From Solwaraspora sp. WMMD1047 (GTDB lineage: Bacteria > Actinomycetota > Actinomycetes > Mycobacteriales > Micromonosporaceae), in NCBI RefSeq assembly GCF_029626155.1, contig NZ_JARUBL010000001.1:2356001-2420000 (forward strand): a DNA stretch of 64,000 bases. Reading direction: 5' to 3'. The notes under the pieces were generated by a model. That model saw nothing but the letters and a program-made list of their open reading frames with translations, was not told the DNA's origin and did not search any database. The position numbers and the translations under genes were made by a program. Shown here piece by piece: positions 35,349 to 43,837 of this stretch (its first letter is position 1; every line of letters starts with the position of its first letter).

Positions 35349-35765
35349 ATGACCACCGACCTGCCCACCTTCGAGTTCGCCTTCCCAGGCCCGCTGCGCG
35401 ACAAGCTGGTCGCTGCCGTGCTGGACGGGACCAAGTCCACCACCACCGGTCTGCTCCAGGACTACGAGATCGACGGCGAACCGCTACCGGTCGTGGGAAC
35501 CCAGGCGGCTGTGGTCGACTCCGCAGGCCGGCGGGTCGCGGTAGTCGAACTGACCGAGGTGCGGGTCAGCCGACTCGGCGACGTCGATCTCGACCACGCC
35601 CGCGACGAAGGCGAAGGCCACGAATCAGTGGCCGCCTGGCGGGCAGGGCACGAAAATTTCTGGCACGGAACGGACTACCGGGGATGGCTGGGCAACCCGA
35701 ACTTCATCGTGAACGACGACACGCCAGCCGTGCTGGAGCGCTTCCGCCTCGTTGCCGTGCTCTGA
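35349..35765 (+). CDS. ASCH domain protein
   Basis: A 138-residue protein of the ASCH superfamily, a PUA-like RNA-binding fold. It shows FAFPGPLRDKLVAAVLDGTKSTTTGLL near the N-terminus; the G-x-K-T-x-T pattern is the family signature. It also has VVELTEVRVSRLGDVDLDHARDEGEG and ends in a strand (FRLVAVL). Some ASCH proteins are amidohydrolases of modified nucleosides, so a role with RNA or nucleosides is likely. The ATG is 6 nt after TACCCT and appears leaderless. It is separated from hicA by 209 bp on the opposite strand. Confidence 0.85.
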   Translation: MTTDLPTFEFAFPGPLRDKLVAAVLDGTKSTTTGLLQDYEIDGEPLPVVGTQAAVVDSAGRRVAVVELTEVRVSRLGDVDLDHARDEGEGHESVAAWRAGHENFWHGTDYRGWLGNPNFIVNDDTPAVLERFRLVAVL

Positions 35766-35981
35766 CCTTCACACCGTCATGCGCAGCGTCGACTCGACAC
35801 AATATGCCGAATGGGCAATATACCACCGAGGCATAATTATGCCGGAGAGTCATATCGCACTCCGCGATTGTCGGTTCGACGTGGACTTCATGCCGGCTCG
35901 GCGCCGATCTTGGGCACGGGCAGCCCGTGCGGAGCAGCCGCCGGACCTGGCGCTCCTGAAAGTCCGGCAGGAAGCACGCGT

Positions 35982-36335
35982 TCAGCCCCGGTGCTGCGCG
36001 ACGTTGAGCACGTTGCCGTCCGGTGCCCGGACGAAGAAGCGGCGTACGCCCCACGCCTCGGTGGTCAGCGGATGCACGATGTCGTAGCCGAGCTTCCGCG
36101 CCTCCTCGTAGGCGGCGTCCACGTCATCCACCTGCACGGAGATGACCGGGTCCTCGGGCGCCGTCGCGTCGCGGGTCACGAGCTGGACGACCGCCCCACT
36201 CTCGGGAGCGGTGTATCGGGCCACCCAGCCCAGGTTGAACTCCTCGTCCGCCAGCCCGAGAAAGCCCGTGTAGAAGCCCCGAGCCGCCTCGACGTCCGGA
36301 ACCCGAAGGTCGGCGATGACGCGTACGACGCGCAT
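35982..36335 (-). CDS. VOC family protein
   Basis: A 117-residue glyoxalase-fold protein. It shows RVIADLRVPDVEAARGFYTGFLGL at the start and VRRFFVRAPDGNVLNVAQH at the end, with an EEARKLGYDIVHPLTTEAWG helix-strand unit. GGGGGACC precedes the ATG. The N-terminal metal-ligand His of enzymes is replaced (IADLRV), so it may bind rather than convert a ligand. It lies 26 nt after the YdeI-like gene on the same strand and is probably co-transcribed. Confidence 0.85.
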   Translation of the reverse strand: MRVVRVIADLRVPDVEAARGFYTGFLGLADEEFNLGWVARYTAPESGAVVQLVTRDATAPEDPVISVQVDDVDAAYEEARKLGYDIVHPLTTEAWGVRRFFVRAPDGNVLNVAQHRG

Positions 36336-36361
36336 GTGGTCCCCCTGCTCGGTGCGCACAC

Positions 36362-36973
36362 TCAGGACGGCGGCGGTTCCGCCGGCCGGGCCTTCTGCGG
36401 ATAGAACGTCTCCTGCCGGGCCAGCATCGCGACGAACTCGCCGATCTTCCGCTCCCGGGTCTCGGCCCGCTTGACGGCGTTGATCCGGTGGATGAGGGCG
36501 AACCGGTTGGTCTTGGTCAGCACGTCGAACATGGCCTGCGCGGCGGGGTCGGCGGCGATCGCGGCGAGGAGATCCTCCGGGACCTCCGCTTCCGAGGGCG
36601 GGGCGTAGGCCGCGGCCCACCGGCCGTCCGCCTTCGCGGCCTCCACCGCCGCCCGGCCCGCCGGCTGCATCCGCCCCTGCTCCTCCAGCCGGGCGACGTG
36701 GGCGACGTTCCGCTGTGACCAGGAGCTGCGCGCCCGGCGTGGGGTGAACCGGATCCAGGAGCTCTGCTCGTCCCGCTTGCGCGCCTGCCCGTCGATCCAG
36801 CCGAAGCAGAGCGCCTCGTCGACCGCCTGTTGCCAGGTCAGCGTGGTGACCGTGCCGCCCTTCTTGGTCAGGGCGAGCCAGACGCCCGGCGAGGTGGCGT
36901 GGTTGGTCGACAGCCACTCGCGCAGCGCCTCGGCGTCCGCCACGATCAACTCATCCAGCTCGGCACTCGTCAC
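36362..36973 (-). CDS. YdeI/OmpD-associated family protein
   Basis: A 203-residue soluble protein of the YdeI (bacteriocin-protection) family. Hallmarks are WLSTNHATSPGVWLALTKKG, LTWQQAVDEALCFGWIDGQ, IRFTPRRARSSWSQRNV and a C-terminal VLTKTNRFALIHRINAVKRAETRERKIGEFVAMLA. The GTG is 6 nt after TAACCT (36985-36980) and has no ribosome site, so it is probably leaderless. It starts an operon with the VOC gene. The biochemical role is not established in the family. Confidence 0.88.
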   Translation of the reverse strand: MTSAELDELIVADAEALREWLSTNHATSPGVWLALTKKGGTVTTLTWQQAVDEALCFGWIDGQARKRDEQSSWIRFTPRRARSSWSQRNVAHVARLEEQGRMQPAGRAAVEAAKADGRWAAAYAPPSEAEVPEDLLAAIAADPAAQAMFDVLTKTNRFALIHRINAVKRAETRERKIGEFVAMLARQETFYPQKARPAEPPPS

Positions 36974-37003
36974 GACAGCAGGTTAGCCGCCGCACCCCCG
37001 GCC

Positions 37004-37223
37004 CTAAGTTCCGGCGGGTTCGACCCGGAAGACGGGATAGTCGGCGGCGATCGCCTCGAACGCGGCGCCGTCCGACCACCTCAAGGGTCACCCAGCGCCG
37101 GGAGGAGAGGCCGGCGCCGAGCACGACCGCCCAGAAACGCGCGAACCGGCGGGCCGTCGCGTTCCCGCGCCCGCCCGCGTACATGGTCCGCAGTTCATCG
37201 TCTGAGTACGTCCATCGCGCCAT
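37004..37223 (-). pseudogene. deazaflavin-dependent nitroreductase, internally deleted
   Basis: The frame from 37223 gives the N-terminus of an F420/deazaflavin-dependent nitroreductase (about 47 residues, ending RRWVTLEVVGRR). Another frame then gives the very C-terminus of the same family (AAFEAIAADYPVFRVEPAG, stop at 37004-37006). The central part with the cofactor site is missing. A deletion of roughly 70-90 codons that also shifted the frame explains this. Confidence 0.75.
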
Positions 37224-37324
37224 CGGATCCCCCGAGCTCGGGCACTTCGACCTTGTGTCTCATGGCGAGGATCGCTCCTTCCGGACGCCGGACACAGTGC
37301 CGTAAGTCCCGAGAAGCCGGGTCG

Positions 37325-37696
37325 TCAGCCGGCCATCCGGAACGGCACGGCCACCAGCGCGCCGGCCGCGACGACCGCCAGCAGGAGCCGGGGTACGCGC
37401 AGTCCACGCCACCACGGCACCAACCAGAGCAACGCCCACGCCACCACGAAGAACACCCCGTGGGCACCGAACATCGCCAGCGTGGTCTCCTCGCAGGTGT
37501 TGTCGGCCAGGGCGTCCGCGCAGAGGGTCGGTGGCCGGTCGATGTCGCCGACAAACGGTGCGGCCATCGTGGCGACGCAGACCAGCACCGGGGTGACAAT
37601 CAGCGTGGCCAGCGGCGTCAGCAGCCACCAGGCCAGATCGCGGCGCCGGTCCAGCCAACGCGCGCGGGGCGGTTCGGCGACATCGACGTCCGACAT
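37325..37696 (-). CDS. small membrane protein
   Basis: A 123-residue protein with three membrane segments (LAWWLLTPLATLIVTPVLVCVATM, VFFVVAWALLWLVPWW, LLLAVVAAGALVAVPF). An extracellular loop holds two cysteines (TLCADALADNTC). No family is recognised. The ATG is 7 nt after TACCGT (37709-37704) and appears leaderless. A strong terminator separates it from fadB upstream, so it is transcribed on its own. Confidence 0.7.
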   Translation of the reverse strand: MSDVDVAEPPRARWLDRRRDLAWWLLTPLATLIVTPVLVCVATMAAPFVGDIDRPPTLCADALADNTCEETTLAMFGAHGVFFVVAWALLWLVPWWRGLRVPRLLLAVVAAGALVAVPFRMAG

Positions 37697-37758
37697 TCCG
37701 TGGACGGTAGCGGATCCGGGACCGGGCGGGAACGGTGGCGGGCCGCGCCAGGTACACC

Positions 37759-37787
37759 ACGGGGGCGGGGCTCAGCCCCGCCCCCGT
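37759..37787 (-). terminator. terminator of the fadAB operon
   Basis: A near-perfect hairpin with 14-nt arms (ACGGGGGCGGGGCT and AGCCCCGCCCCCGT) and one central base, 18 nt after the fadB stop. It has no T-run. Confidence 0.7.
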
Positions 37788-37805
37788 TACCGCGTGCGGC
37801 CCCGG

Positions 37806-39872
37806 TCAGCCGGGCAGACTGGCCACGCCCGGGGGCAGGAAACGCCGGCCGGTGACCTTCTCGGCGGTGCCGGTCCGGTCCAGGTACGGGGTGATCCCGC
37901 CCAGGTGGAACGGCCAACCGGCACCCAGGATCAGGCAGAGGTCGATGTCGCGCGGGTCGGCGACCACCCCCTGGTCCAGCATCAACCGCGTCTCCTGGGC
38001 CAGCGCGTCCAGCGCCTTTGCGCGTACCTCCTCGGCGGTCAGCGGCGCGTCACCGACGACGAGCAGCTCGGCCACCTCGGGGTTGAGCTGGTCGTCGACC
38101 AGCAGCGGCTTGCCGGAGTCGGCGATCCGCTTCAGGTTCTCGCTCACCGCGTACCGGTCCGGGAACGCGGCGTGCAGGGTCCCGCCCACGTGGTAAGCGA
38201 CCGCCGGCCCGACCAGCTGCAGCAGCGCGAGCGGGCGCATCGGCAGGCCGAGCGGGTCCAGTGCGCTGTCGGCGACCTCCGGCGGGGTGCCGGCGTCGAT
38301 CGCGGTGAGGATCTCGCCGAGGAAGCGGGTCAGCAGCCGGTTCACCACGAACGCCGGGGCGTCGGCGACCAGCACGCACGACTTGCGCAGCTCCTTGCCG
38401 ACCGCGAACGCGGTGGCCAGGGTGGCGTCGTCGGTGCGGCCACCCCGGACGATCTCCAGCAGCGGCAGCACCGCGACCGGGTTGAAGAAGTGGAAGCCGA
38501 CCAGCCGCTCCGGGTGCTCCAGGTCGGCGGCCATCTCGGTCACCGACAGCGACGAGGTGTTGGTGGCCAGGATCGCCTCCGGGGAGACGATCTTCTCCAG
38601 CTCGGCCCAGACCTGCTTCTTGACGCCGAGGTCCTCGAAGACCGCCTCGATCACGAAGTCGGCGTCGGCGAAGGCACCCTTGTCGACCGAGCCGCTGACC
38701 AGGGCGCGCAGCGTGGCGGCGGTGCCGGCGTCCATCCGGCCCTTGCCGACCGCCTTGTCGATCTCGGCGTGCACGTACCCGACGCCCTTGTCGACCCGGC
38801 CCTGGTCCAGGTCGGTGAGCACCACCGGCACCTGCAGCCGGCGGGCGAAGAGCAGCGCGAGCTGCGAGGCCATCAGACCGGCGCCGACGATGCCGACCTT
38901 GGTGACGGGCCGGGCCAGCCCCTTGTCGGGTGCGCCGGCCGGCCGCTTGGCCCGCCGCTGCACCAGGTCGAAGGCGTACAGGCCGCTGCGCAGCTCCTCG
39001 CTGAAGATCAGATCCGCGAGCGCCGCGTCCTCGGCCGCCGTGCCGGCGGCGAAATCCGCGTCCCGGGCCAGGCCCAACAGCTCCAACGCCTGGTACGCGG
39101 ACGGCACCGCGCCGTGCAGCCGCTGGTCGAGGGTCTGCTTGGCGAAGTAGAGCACCCCGTCCCACATCTCCTTGTCGACCTCGGGTCGGGTCACCGTGAC
39201 CTGGCCGCGGACCACGCCGGCCGCCCACTCCAGCGACCGCTCCAGGAAGTCGGCCGGCTCCAGCAGCACGTCGGCGATGCCCATCTCCGCTGCCTGCTTC
39301 GGCTTGAGCATCTTGTTCTGCGTCAGCGGGTTCTGGATGATCACCTGGGCGGCGGCCGGGATGCCGATCAGGTTCGGCAGCAGTTGGGTGCCGCCCCAGC
39401 CGGGGATCAGCCCCAGGAACACCTCGGGCAGGGCCAGCGCCGCCGCCCCGCCGGACAGCGTCCGGTAGTGGCAGTGCAGCGCCAGCTCCAGGCCGCCGCC
39501 CATCGCCGCGCCGTTGACGAAGGCGAACGTCGGGATCTGGCTGTCCTTGAGCCGGGCGAAGACCCGGTGGCCGAGCCGCCCGATCTCCAGCGCCTGCTCC
39601 CGGTCGGCCAGCAGCGGCAGGCCGGTCAGGTCGGCGCCGACGCAGAAGATGTACGGCTTGCCGGTGACCGCGATGAACGCCGGGTCGGCGGCGAGCGCCT
39701 CGGTGATGGCGGCGTCGAGGCTGGCCAGCCCGGCCGGGCCGAGGGTGTTCGGCTTCTTGTGGTCCAGGCCGTTGTCGAGCGTGATCAGCGCCGCCGGCCG
39801 GTCCAGCCCGGGCACGGCGACCTGCCGCAGCAGCGCCTTGGTGACCACCTCACCGGGGTGCTGGTCACTCAT
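37806..39872 (-). CDS. fadB: fatty acid oxidation multifunctional enzyme (enoyl-CoA hydratase / 3-hydroxyacyl-CoA dehydrogenase)
   Basis: A 688-residue beta-oxidation protein. The N-terminal hydratase/crotonase domain has FVNGAAMGGGLELALHCHY (oxyanion hole) and PEVFLGLIPGWGGTQLLPNLIG, whose Glu is one of the catalytic acids. From about residue 330 the NAD-binding dehydrogenase domain begins with VGIVGAGLMASQLALLFAR. It continues with ATNTSSLSVTEMA and VGFHFFNPVAVLPLLEIV, where the His is the catalytic base, and then the helical dehydrogenase C-terminus. The start overlaps the fadA stop (ATGA). With FadA it performs the last three steps of each beta-oxidation cycle. Confidence 0.93.
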   Translation of the reverse strand: MSDQHPGEVVTKALLRQVAVPGLDRPAALITLDNGLDHKKPNTLGPAGLASLDAAITEALAADPAFIAVTGKPYIFCVGADLTGLPLLADREQALEIGRLGHRVFARLKDSQIPTFAFVNGAAMGGGLELALHCHYRTLSGGAAALALPEVFLGLIPGWGGTQLLPNLIGIPAAAQVIIQNPLTQNKMLKPKQAAEMGIADVLLEPADFLERSLEWAAGVVRGQVTVTRPEVDKEMWDGVLYFAKQTLDQRLHGAVPSAYQALELLGLARDADFAAGTAAEDAALADLIFSEELRSGLYAFDLVQRRAKRPAGAPDKGLARPVTKVGIVGAGLMASQLALLFARRLQVPVVLTDLDQGRVDKGVGYVHAEIDKAVGKGRMDAGTAATLRALVSGSVDKGAFADADFVIEAVFEDLGVKKQVWAELEKIVSPEAILATNTSSLSVTEMAADLEHPERLVGFHFFNPVAVLPLLEIVRGGRTDDATLATAFAVGKELRKSCVLVADAPAFVVNRLLTRFLGEILTAIDAGTPPEVADSALDPLGLPMRPLALLQLVGPAVAYHVGGTLHAAFPDRYAVSENLKRIADSGKPLLVDDQLNPEVAELLVVGDAPLTAEEVRAKALDALAQETRLMLDQGVVADPRDIDLCLILGAGWPFHLGGITPYLDRTGTAEKVTGRRFLPPGVASLPG

Positions 39873-41062
39873 TTGTCGCCCTCCCAGTTCGGGTTCTCCC
39901 AGATCACGGTGCCGCCCATGCCGATGCCGATGCACATCGCGGTCAGCCCGTAGCGGACCTCGGGGTGCTCGGCGAACTGCCGGCACAGCTGCGTCATCAG
40001 CCGCACGCCGGACGAGGCGAGCGGATGCCCGATGGCGATCGCGCCGCCCCACTGGTTGACCCGGGGGTCGTCGTCGGCAAGGCCGAAGTGGTCGAGGAAG
40101 GCGAGCACCTGCACGGCGAACGCCTCGTTCAGCTCGAACAGCCCGATGTCGTCGATGGTCAGCCCCGCGATGCGCAGCGCCTTCTCCGTCGAGGGGATCG
40201 GGCCGATCCCCATCACCTCCGGCTCCACCCCGACGAAGCCGTACGAGACCAGCCGCATGCCGACCGGCAGCCCCAGCTCGCGGGCCACCTCCTCGGCCGC
40301 CAGCAGGCTGGCGGTGGCGCCGTCGTTGAGCCCGGCGGCGTTGCCGGCGGTGACCTTGCCGTGCGGGCGGAACGGGGTCTTGAGGGTGGCCAGCTTCTCC
40401 AGCGAGGTGTCCCGGGGTGCCTCGTCCACGGTCGCCAGGCCCCAGCCGGTCTCCGGGTCGCGCACCGCGACGGTGACCAGGTCCTCCTGCAGCTTGCCGT
40501 TGGCGTACGCCTTGGCGGTCTTCTGTTGAGAAGCGAGCGCGAACGCGTCGGTGCGCTCCTTGGTGATGTGCGGGACCCGGTCGTGCAGGTTCTCCGCGGT
40601 CGAGCCCATCACCAGGGCGGACGGGTCGACGAGCTTCTCGGCCAGGATGCGCGGGTTCGGGTCGACGCCCTCGCCCATCGGGTGCCGGCCCATGTGCTCG
40701 ACGCCGCCGGCGATCGCGACGTCGTAGGCGCCCATGGCGATCCCGCCGGCCACGCTGGTGACGGCGGTCATCGCACCGGCGCACATCCGGTCGATCGAGT
40801 AGCCGGGGACGGTCTTGGGCAGGCCGGAGAGCAGGGCGGCGGTGCGGCCGATGGTCAGGCCCTGGTCCCCGATCTGGGTGGTGGCGGCGATCGCCACCTC
40901 GTCGACCCGCTCCGGCGGCAGCTGCGGGTTGCGGCGCAGCAGTTCGCGGATGCAGCGGATGACCAGGTCGTCGGCGCGGGTGTTGGCGTACATGCCGCCC
41001 GCCTTGCCGAACGGGGTACGGACACCGTCGACGAAGACGACGTCGCGGACTTCACGGGGCAC
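39869..41062 (-). CDS. fadA: acetyl-CoA acyltransferase (thiolase)
   Basis: A 397-residue thiolase. Cys94 (IDRMCAGAMTA) takes the acyl group, and His346 (IAIGHPLASSG) and Cys377 (TAMCIGIGMGG) complete the active site. It cleaves 3-ketoacyl-CoA to acetyl-CoA in fatty acid breakdown. It is coupled by ATGA overlap to fadB, which codes for the hydratase and dehydrogenase subunit of the same complex. GGAGG precedes the GTG start by 7 nt. An imperfect palindrome (41104-41119) in front of it may bind a regulator of fat metabolism. Confidence 0.93.
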   Translation of the reverse strand: MPREVRDVVFVDGVRTPFGKAGGMYANTRADDLVIRCIRELLRRNPQLPPERVDEVAIAATTQIGDQGLTIGRTAALLSGLPKTVPGYSIDRMCAGAMTAVTSVAGGIAMGAYDVAIAGGVEHMGRHPMGEGVDPNPRILAEKLVDPSALVMGSTAENLHDRVPHITKERTDAFALASQQKTAKAYANGKLQEDLVTVAVRDPETGWGLATVDEAPRDTSLEKLATLKTPFRPHGKVTAGNAAGLNDGATASLLAAEEVARELGLPVGMRLVSYGFVGVEPEVMGIGPIPSTEKALRIAGLTIDDIGLFELNEAFAVQVLAFLDHFGLADDDPRVNQWGGAIAIGHPLASSGVRLMTQLCRQFAEHPEVRYGLTAMCIGIGMGGTVIWENPNWEGDK

Positions 41063-41103
41063 TGGTGAGCCTCCTTGCCGGCGTGGGCGTGGTCCCCCAA
41101 TGC

Positions 41104-41119
41104 TACTAGCCGGTAACTA
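41104..41119. promoter_or_regulatory. possible operator of fadAB
   Basis: TACTAGCCGGTAACTA, an imperfect palindrome centred on CCGG (TA-T--CCGG--A-TA). It lies 42 bp before the fadA start and overlaps a likely -10 (TAGCAT on the minus strand). The form suits a TetR-type regulator; none is encoded nearby. Confidence 0.35.
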
Positions 41120-41242
41120 CCGATGGTGCCGGCCCCGCTGTGGTCCGGGCCACAACCTCGCGGGTACGCAGGCGAGCCGTACCCGCGTAGGCGCGGCCGA
41201 CCGGCGCGGTACCTTGACCCCGACAACGGCAACCGGCCGGCA

Positions 41243-41265
41243 GCGGCAACGGCAACGGCAACGGC
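41243..41265. repeat. CGGCAA hexanucleotide repeat in the galE leader
   Basis: About 3.7 copies of CGGCAA, between a possible -10 box (TACCTT, 41210-41215) and the GGAGG ribosome site of galE. Copy number changes would alter the leader length. Confidence 0.6.
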
Positions 41266-41278
41266 GTGGAGGTAGGGC

Positions 41279-42280
41279 GTGAAGGTTCTGGTCGCGGGTG
41301 GCGCGGGCTTCATCGGGAGCACGATCGCCTCCGCCTGCCTGGACGACGGACTCGAACCGGTGGTGCTGGACAACCTCTGCACCGGCCGGGCGGAGTTCGC
41401 CCGGGACCGGATCTTCTACCGGGGCGACATCGCCGACGGGCCGCTCGTCGACCGGATCTTCGCCGAGCACCCCGAGATCGGGGCGGTGGTGCACGCCGCC
41501 GCGCTGATCGTGGTGCCCGAGTCGGTGGCCGAGCCGCTGCGCTACTACCGGGAGAACGTGGCCAAGTCGATCGACTTCATCGACCACGTGGTCCGCAACG
41601 GCTGCCAGCGCTATCTCTTCAGCTCCTCGGCGGCGATCTACCGGCCCGGCGACGACTTCTCCGTCGACGAGAACTCCCCGATCGAGCCGGCCAGCCCGTA
41701 CGCCCGCACCAAGGCGATGATGGAGGAGATCCTCGCCGACTGCGCCGCCGCCACGCCGCTGCGGGCGCTGTCGCTGCGCTATTTCAACCCGGTCGGCGCC
41801 GACCCGCAGATGCGTACCGGGCTGCAGATCCGCCGCCCCACCCACGTGCTCGGCAAGCTGATCACCGCCGCCGAGAACGGCGAGGAGTTCCTGCTCACCG
41901 GCGTCGACTGGCCGACCCGCGACGGGTCCGGCATCCGCGACTACATCCACGTCTGGGACCTGGCCCAGGCGCACGTCCGGGCGCTGCGCCGCTTCGACGA
42001 GGTGCTGCCGCCCGACGGCGACCGTTCCTACCAGGCGATCAACCTGGGCACCGGGGAGGGCACCACGGTCCGGGAGTTCGTCGACGCGTTCCGGCGGGTC
42101 GCCGACCGGCCCCTGCGGGTCCGCGAGACCGCCGCCCGACCCGGCGACAACGCCGGCTCCTTCACCCGCAGCGCCCGCTCCCGCGAACTGCTCGACTGGA
42201 AGCCGGAGCTGACCGTCGAGGAGGGCATCCGGCACTCGCTGCGCTGGTCGGAACTGCGCGACTCCGTCCTCACCGACTGA
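41279..42280 (+). CDS. galE: UDP-glucose 4-epimerase
   Basis: A 333-residue short-chain dehydrogenase/epimerase. The NAD site is GGAGFIGS, followed by VVHAAALIVVPES. The catalytic Tyr141 and Lys145 are in SPYARTKAMME, and SSSAAIY holds the active-site Ser/Thr. YFNPVGADPQMRTG and NLGTGEGTTVREFV are typical of GalE. It interconverts UDP-glucose and UDP-galactose, supplying sugars for envelope glycans such as those of the exopolysaccharide cluster near the window end. GGAGG precedes the GTG start. A 6-bp repeat lies in its leader. Confidence 0.88.
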   Translation: MKVLVAGGAGFIGSTIASACLDDGLEPVVLDNLCTGRAEFARDRIFYRGDIADGPLVDRIFAEHPEIGAVVHAAALIVVPESVAEPLRYYRENVAKSIDFIDHVVRNGCQRYLFSSSAAIYRPGDDFSVDENSPIEPASPYARTKAMMEEILADCAAATPLRALSLRYFNPVGADPQMRTGLQIRRPTHVLGKLITAAENGEEFLLTGVDWPTRDGSGIRDYIHVWDLAQAHVRALRRFDEVLPPDGDRSYQAINLGTGEGTTVREFVDAFRRVADRPLRVRETAARPGDNAGSFTRSARSRELLDWKPELTVEEGIRHSLRWSELRDSVLTD

Positions 42281-42284
42281 GAGG

Positions 42285-43604
42285 TCAGGCGGGCTCACGG
42301 AGGGCGACGGTCAGCTCCTCGCCGATCAGGCCCACCTGCCAGGCCCGGGCGCCGTAGCCGCGCAGCGTCTCGGCCACGGTGTCCGCGGTGATCTCCTCCG
42401 GCGGGACCCAGGCGATCCGGCGTACCGAATCCGGGGTTATCAGGTTCTCCGGCGGCAGCGTGTTGGCCGCCGCGAGCCGGGTCACCACCTCCCGGCAGCG
42501 GGCCAGCCGGGCCGCCGCCACCGGGTCCCGCTCCGCCCACCGGTGCGGTGGGGGAGGACCGTCGATGGTCGGCGCCACCGGCAGCTCGTCGTCGGGTAGG
42601 TGCCGCGCCTCGGCGAGCGCGTCCAGCCAGGTCCGGGCCAGCCGGCGCACCGACCGGCCGCCGAAGCCGGGCAGCGTCAGCAGGGTCCGCTCGTCCTTCG
42701 GGTCCAGCTCGGCGGCGGCGATGATCGCCGCGTCCGGCAGTACCCGGCCCGGGGCCGAGTCCCGGCGGGCCGCGATCTGGTCGCGGGCGTACCACATCGA
42801 GCGGACCCGGGCCTGCGCCCGCGCCCCCCGGATGCGGTGGATGCCGGAGGTACGCCGCCACGGGTCGGGCCGCTGCCGGGGCTGCTGGGTGCCCCATGCC
42901 ACCAGCGCGGCGAACTCCTCGGCCGCCCACTTCTCCTTACCCTGTCGGACCAGCTCGGCCGCGAGCGCGTCGCGCAGATCGGTGAGCATCTCGACGTCCA
43001 GCGCGGCGTAGGTGAGCCACGACTCGGGCAGCGGGCGGCTGGACCAGTCGGCCGCCGAGTGGTGCTTCTCCAGCGTGTAGCCGAGCAGCTGCTCGGTCAG
43101 CGCGGCCAGTCCGACCCGTTCGAACCCGGCCAGCCGGGCGGCGAGCTCGGTGTCGAAGAGCCGGCGCGGGTGTAGCCCGAGGTCGGCCAGGCAGGCCAGG
43201 TCCTGGCTGGCGGCGTGCAGCACCCACTCGGCGTCGGCGATCGCCTCGTCCAGGGTGCGCAGGTCACCCAGCGGCAGCGGGTCGACCAGGGCCGTACCGG
43301 CGCCCTCGCGACGCAGCTGGACCAGGTACGCGCGCTGGCTGTAGCGGTAGCCGGAGGCCCGTTCGGCGTCCACGGCCACCGGTCCGGAGCCGGCCGCGAA
43401 GCGGGCGACGACCTCGGCCAGGCCGTCCGGCGTCTCCACCGGCGCGGGAGTCCCGTCGCGGGGCGCGATGAGCGGTACCGGCCCGTCGGTCATCGGGTCG
43501 GGCCCCACGGTCTCGGGTACCGGCGCGGACGCCGGCAGGCTGTGCGGCTCGTCCCCTGCCCGACGTTGCGCGGCCCGACGGTGCAGGGGTGGTTCGTCGG
43601 TCAC
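42285..43604 (-). CDS. rnd: ribonuclease D
   Basis: A 439-residue 3'-5' exonuclease of the DEDD family with HRDC domains. VAVDAERASGYRY gives the first two acidic metal ligands, LHAASQDLACLADLGL the third and YAALDVEMLTDL the fourth with its tyrosine. HRDC-type helices follow from about residue 230 (VRSMWYARDQIAARRDSAPGR). It trims structured RNAs such as tRNA precursors. The GTG start is 6 nt after TAGGGT and seems leaderless. Its stop is 4 nt from the stop of galE, with which it converges. Confidence 0.9.
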   Translation of the reverse strand: MTDEPPLHRRAAQRRAGDEPHSLPASAPVPETVGPDPMTDGPVPLIAPRDGTPAPVETPDGLAEVVARFAAGSGPVAVDAERASGYRYSQRAYLVQLRREGAGTALVDPLPLGDLRTLDEAIADAEWVLHAASQDLACLADLGLHPRRLFDTELAARLAGFERVGLAALTEQLLGYTLEKHHSAADWSSRPLPESWLTYAALDVEMLTDLRDALAAELVRQGKEKWAAEEFAALVAWGTQQPRQRPDPWRRTSGIHRIRGARAQARVRSMWYARDQIAARRDSAPGRVLPDAAIIAAAELDPKDERTLLTLPGFGGRSVRRLARTWLDALAEARHLPDDELPVAPTIDGPPPPHRWAERDPVAAARLARCREVVTRLAAANTLPPENLITPDSVRRIAWVPPEEITADTVAETLRGYGARAWQVGLIGEELTVALREPA

Positions 43605-43837
43605 CTGACAACCCTAGTCTTCCCATGCATCCGCCGTGTGCAGCCGGGGTCGGCGCGTCGGACACCGGGCGTCCGACCGGGGCCGGCTGCCCGAAGGGAT
43701 GAGGTGGTATCGGGTGGGACAATCGATGGCCCGGCCGGTACGGTGCCACCTGCCACGGGGCCCGCGTGGTCGCCAGGGGTCGACCCGGGTTGCCGGCCCG
43801 TGCGACTGTGGCAGAAGCATTTAGGGGAGGGCGTCTG

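Noticed and set aside
37482-39953. Plus-strand open frame of about 820 codons opposite fadB
   Set aside because: It is Gln/Arg/Val-rich with no family match; it is a shadow of fadB.
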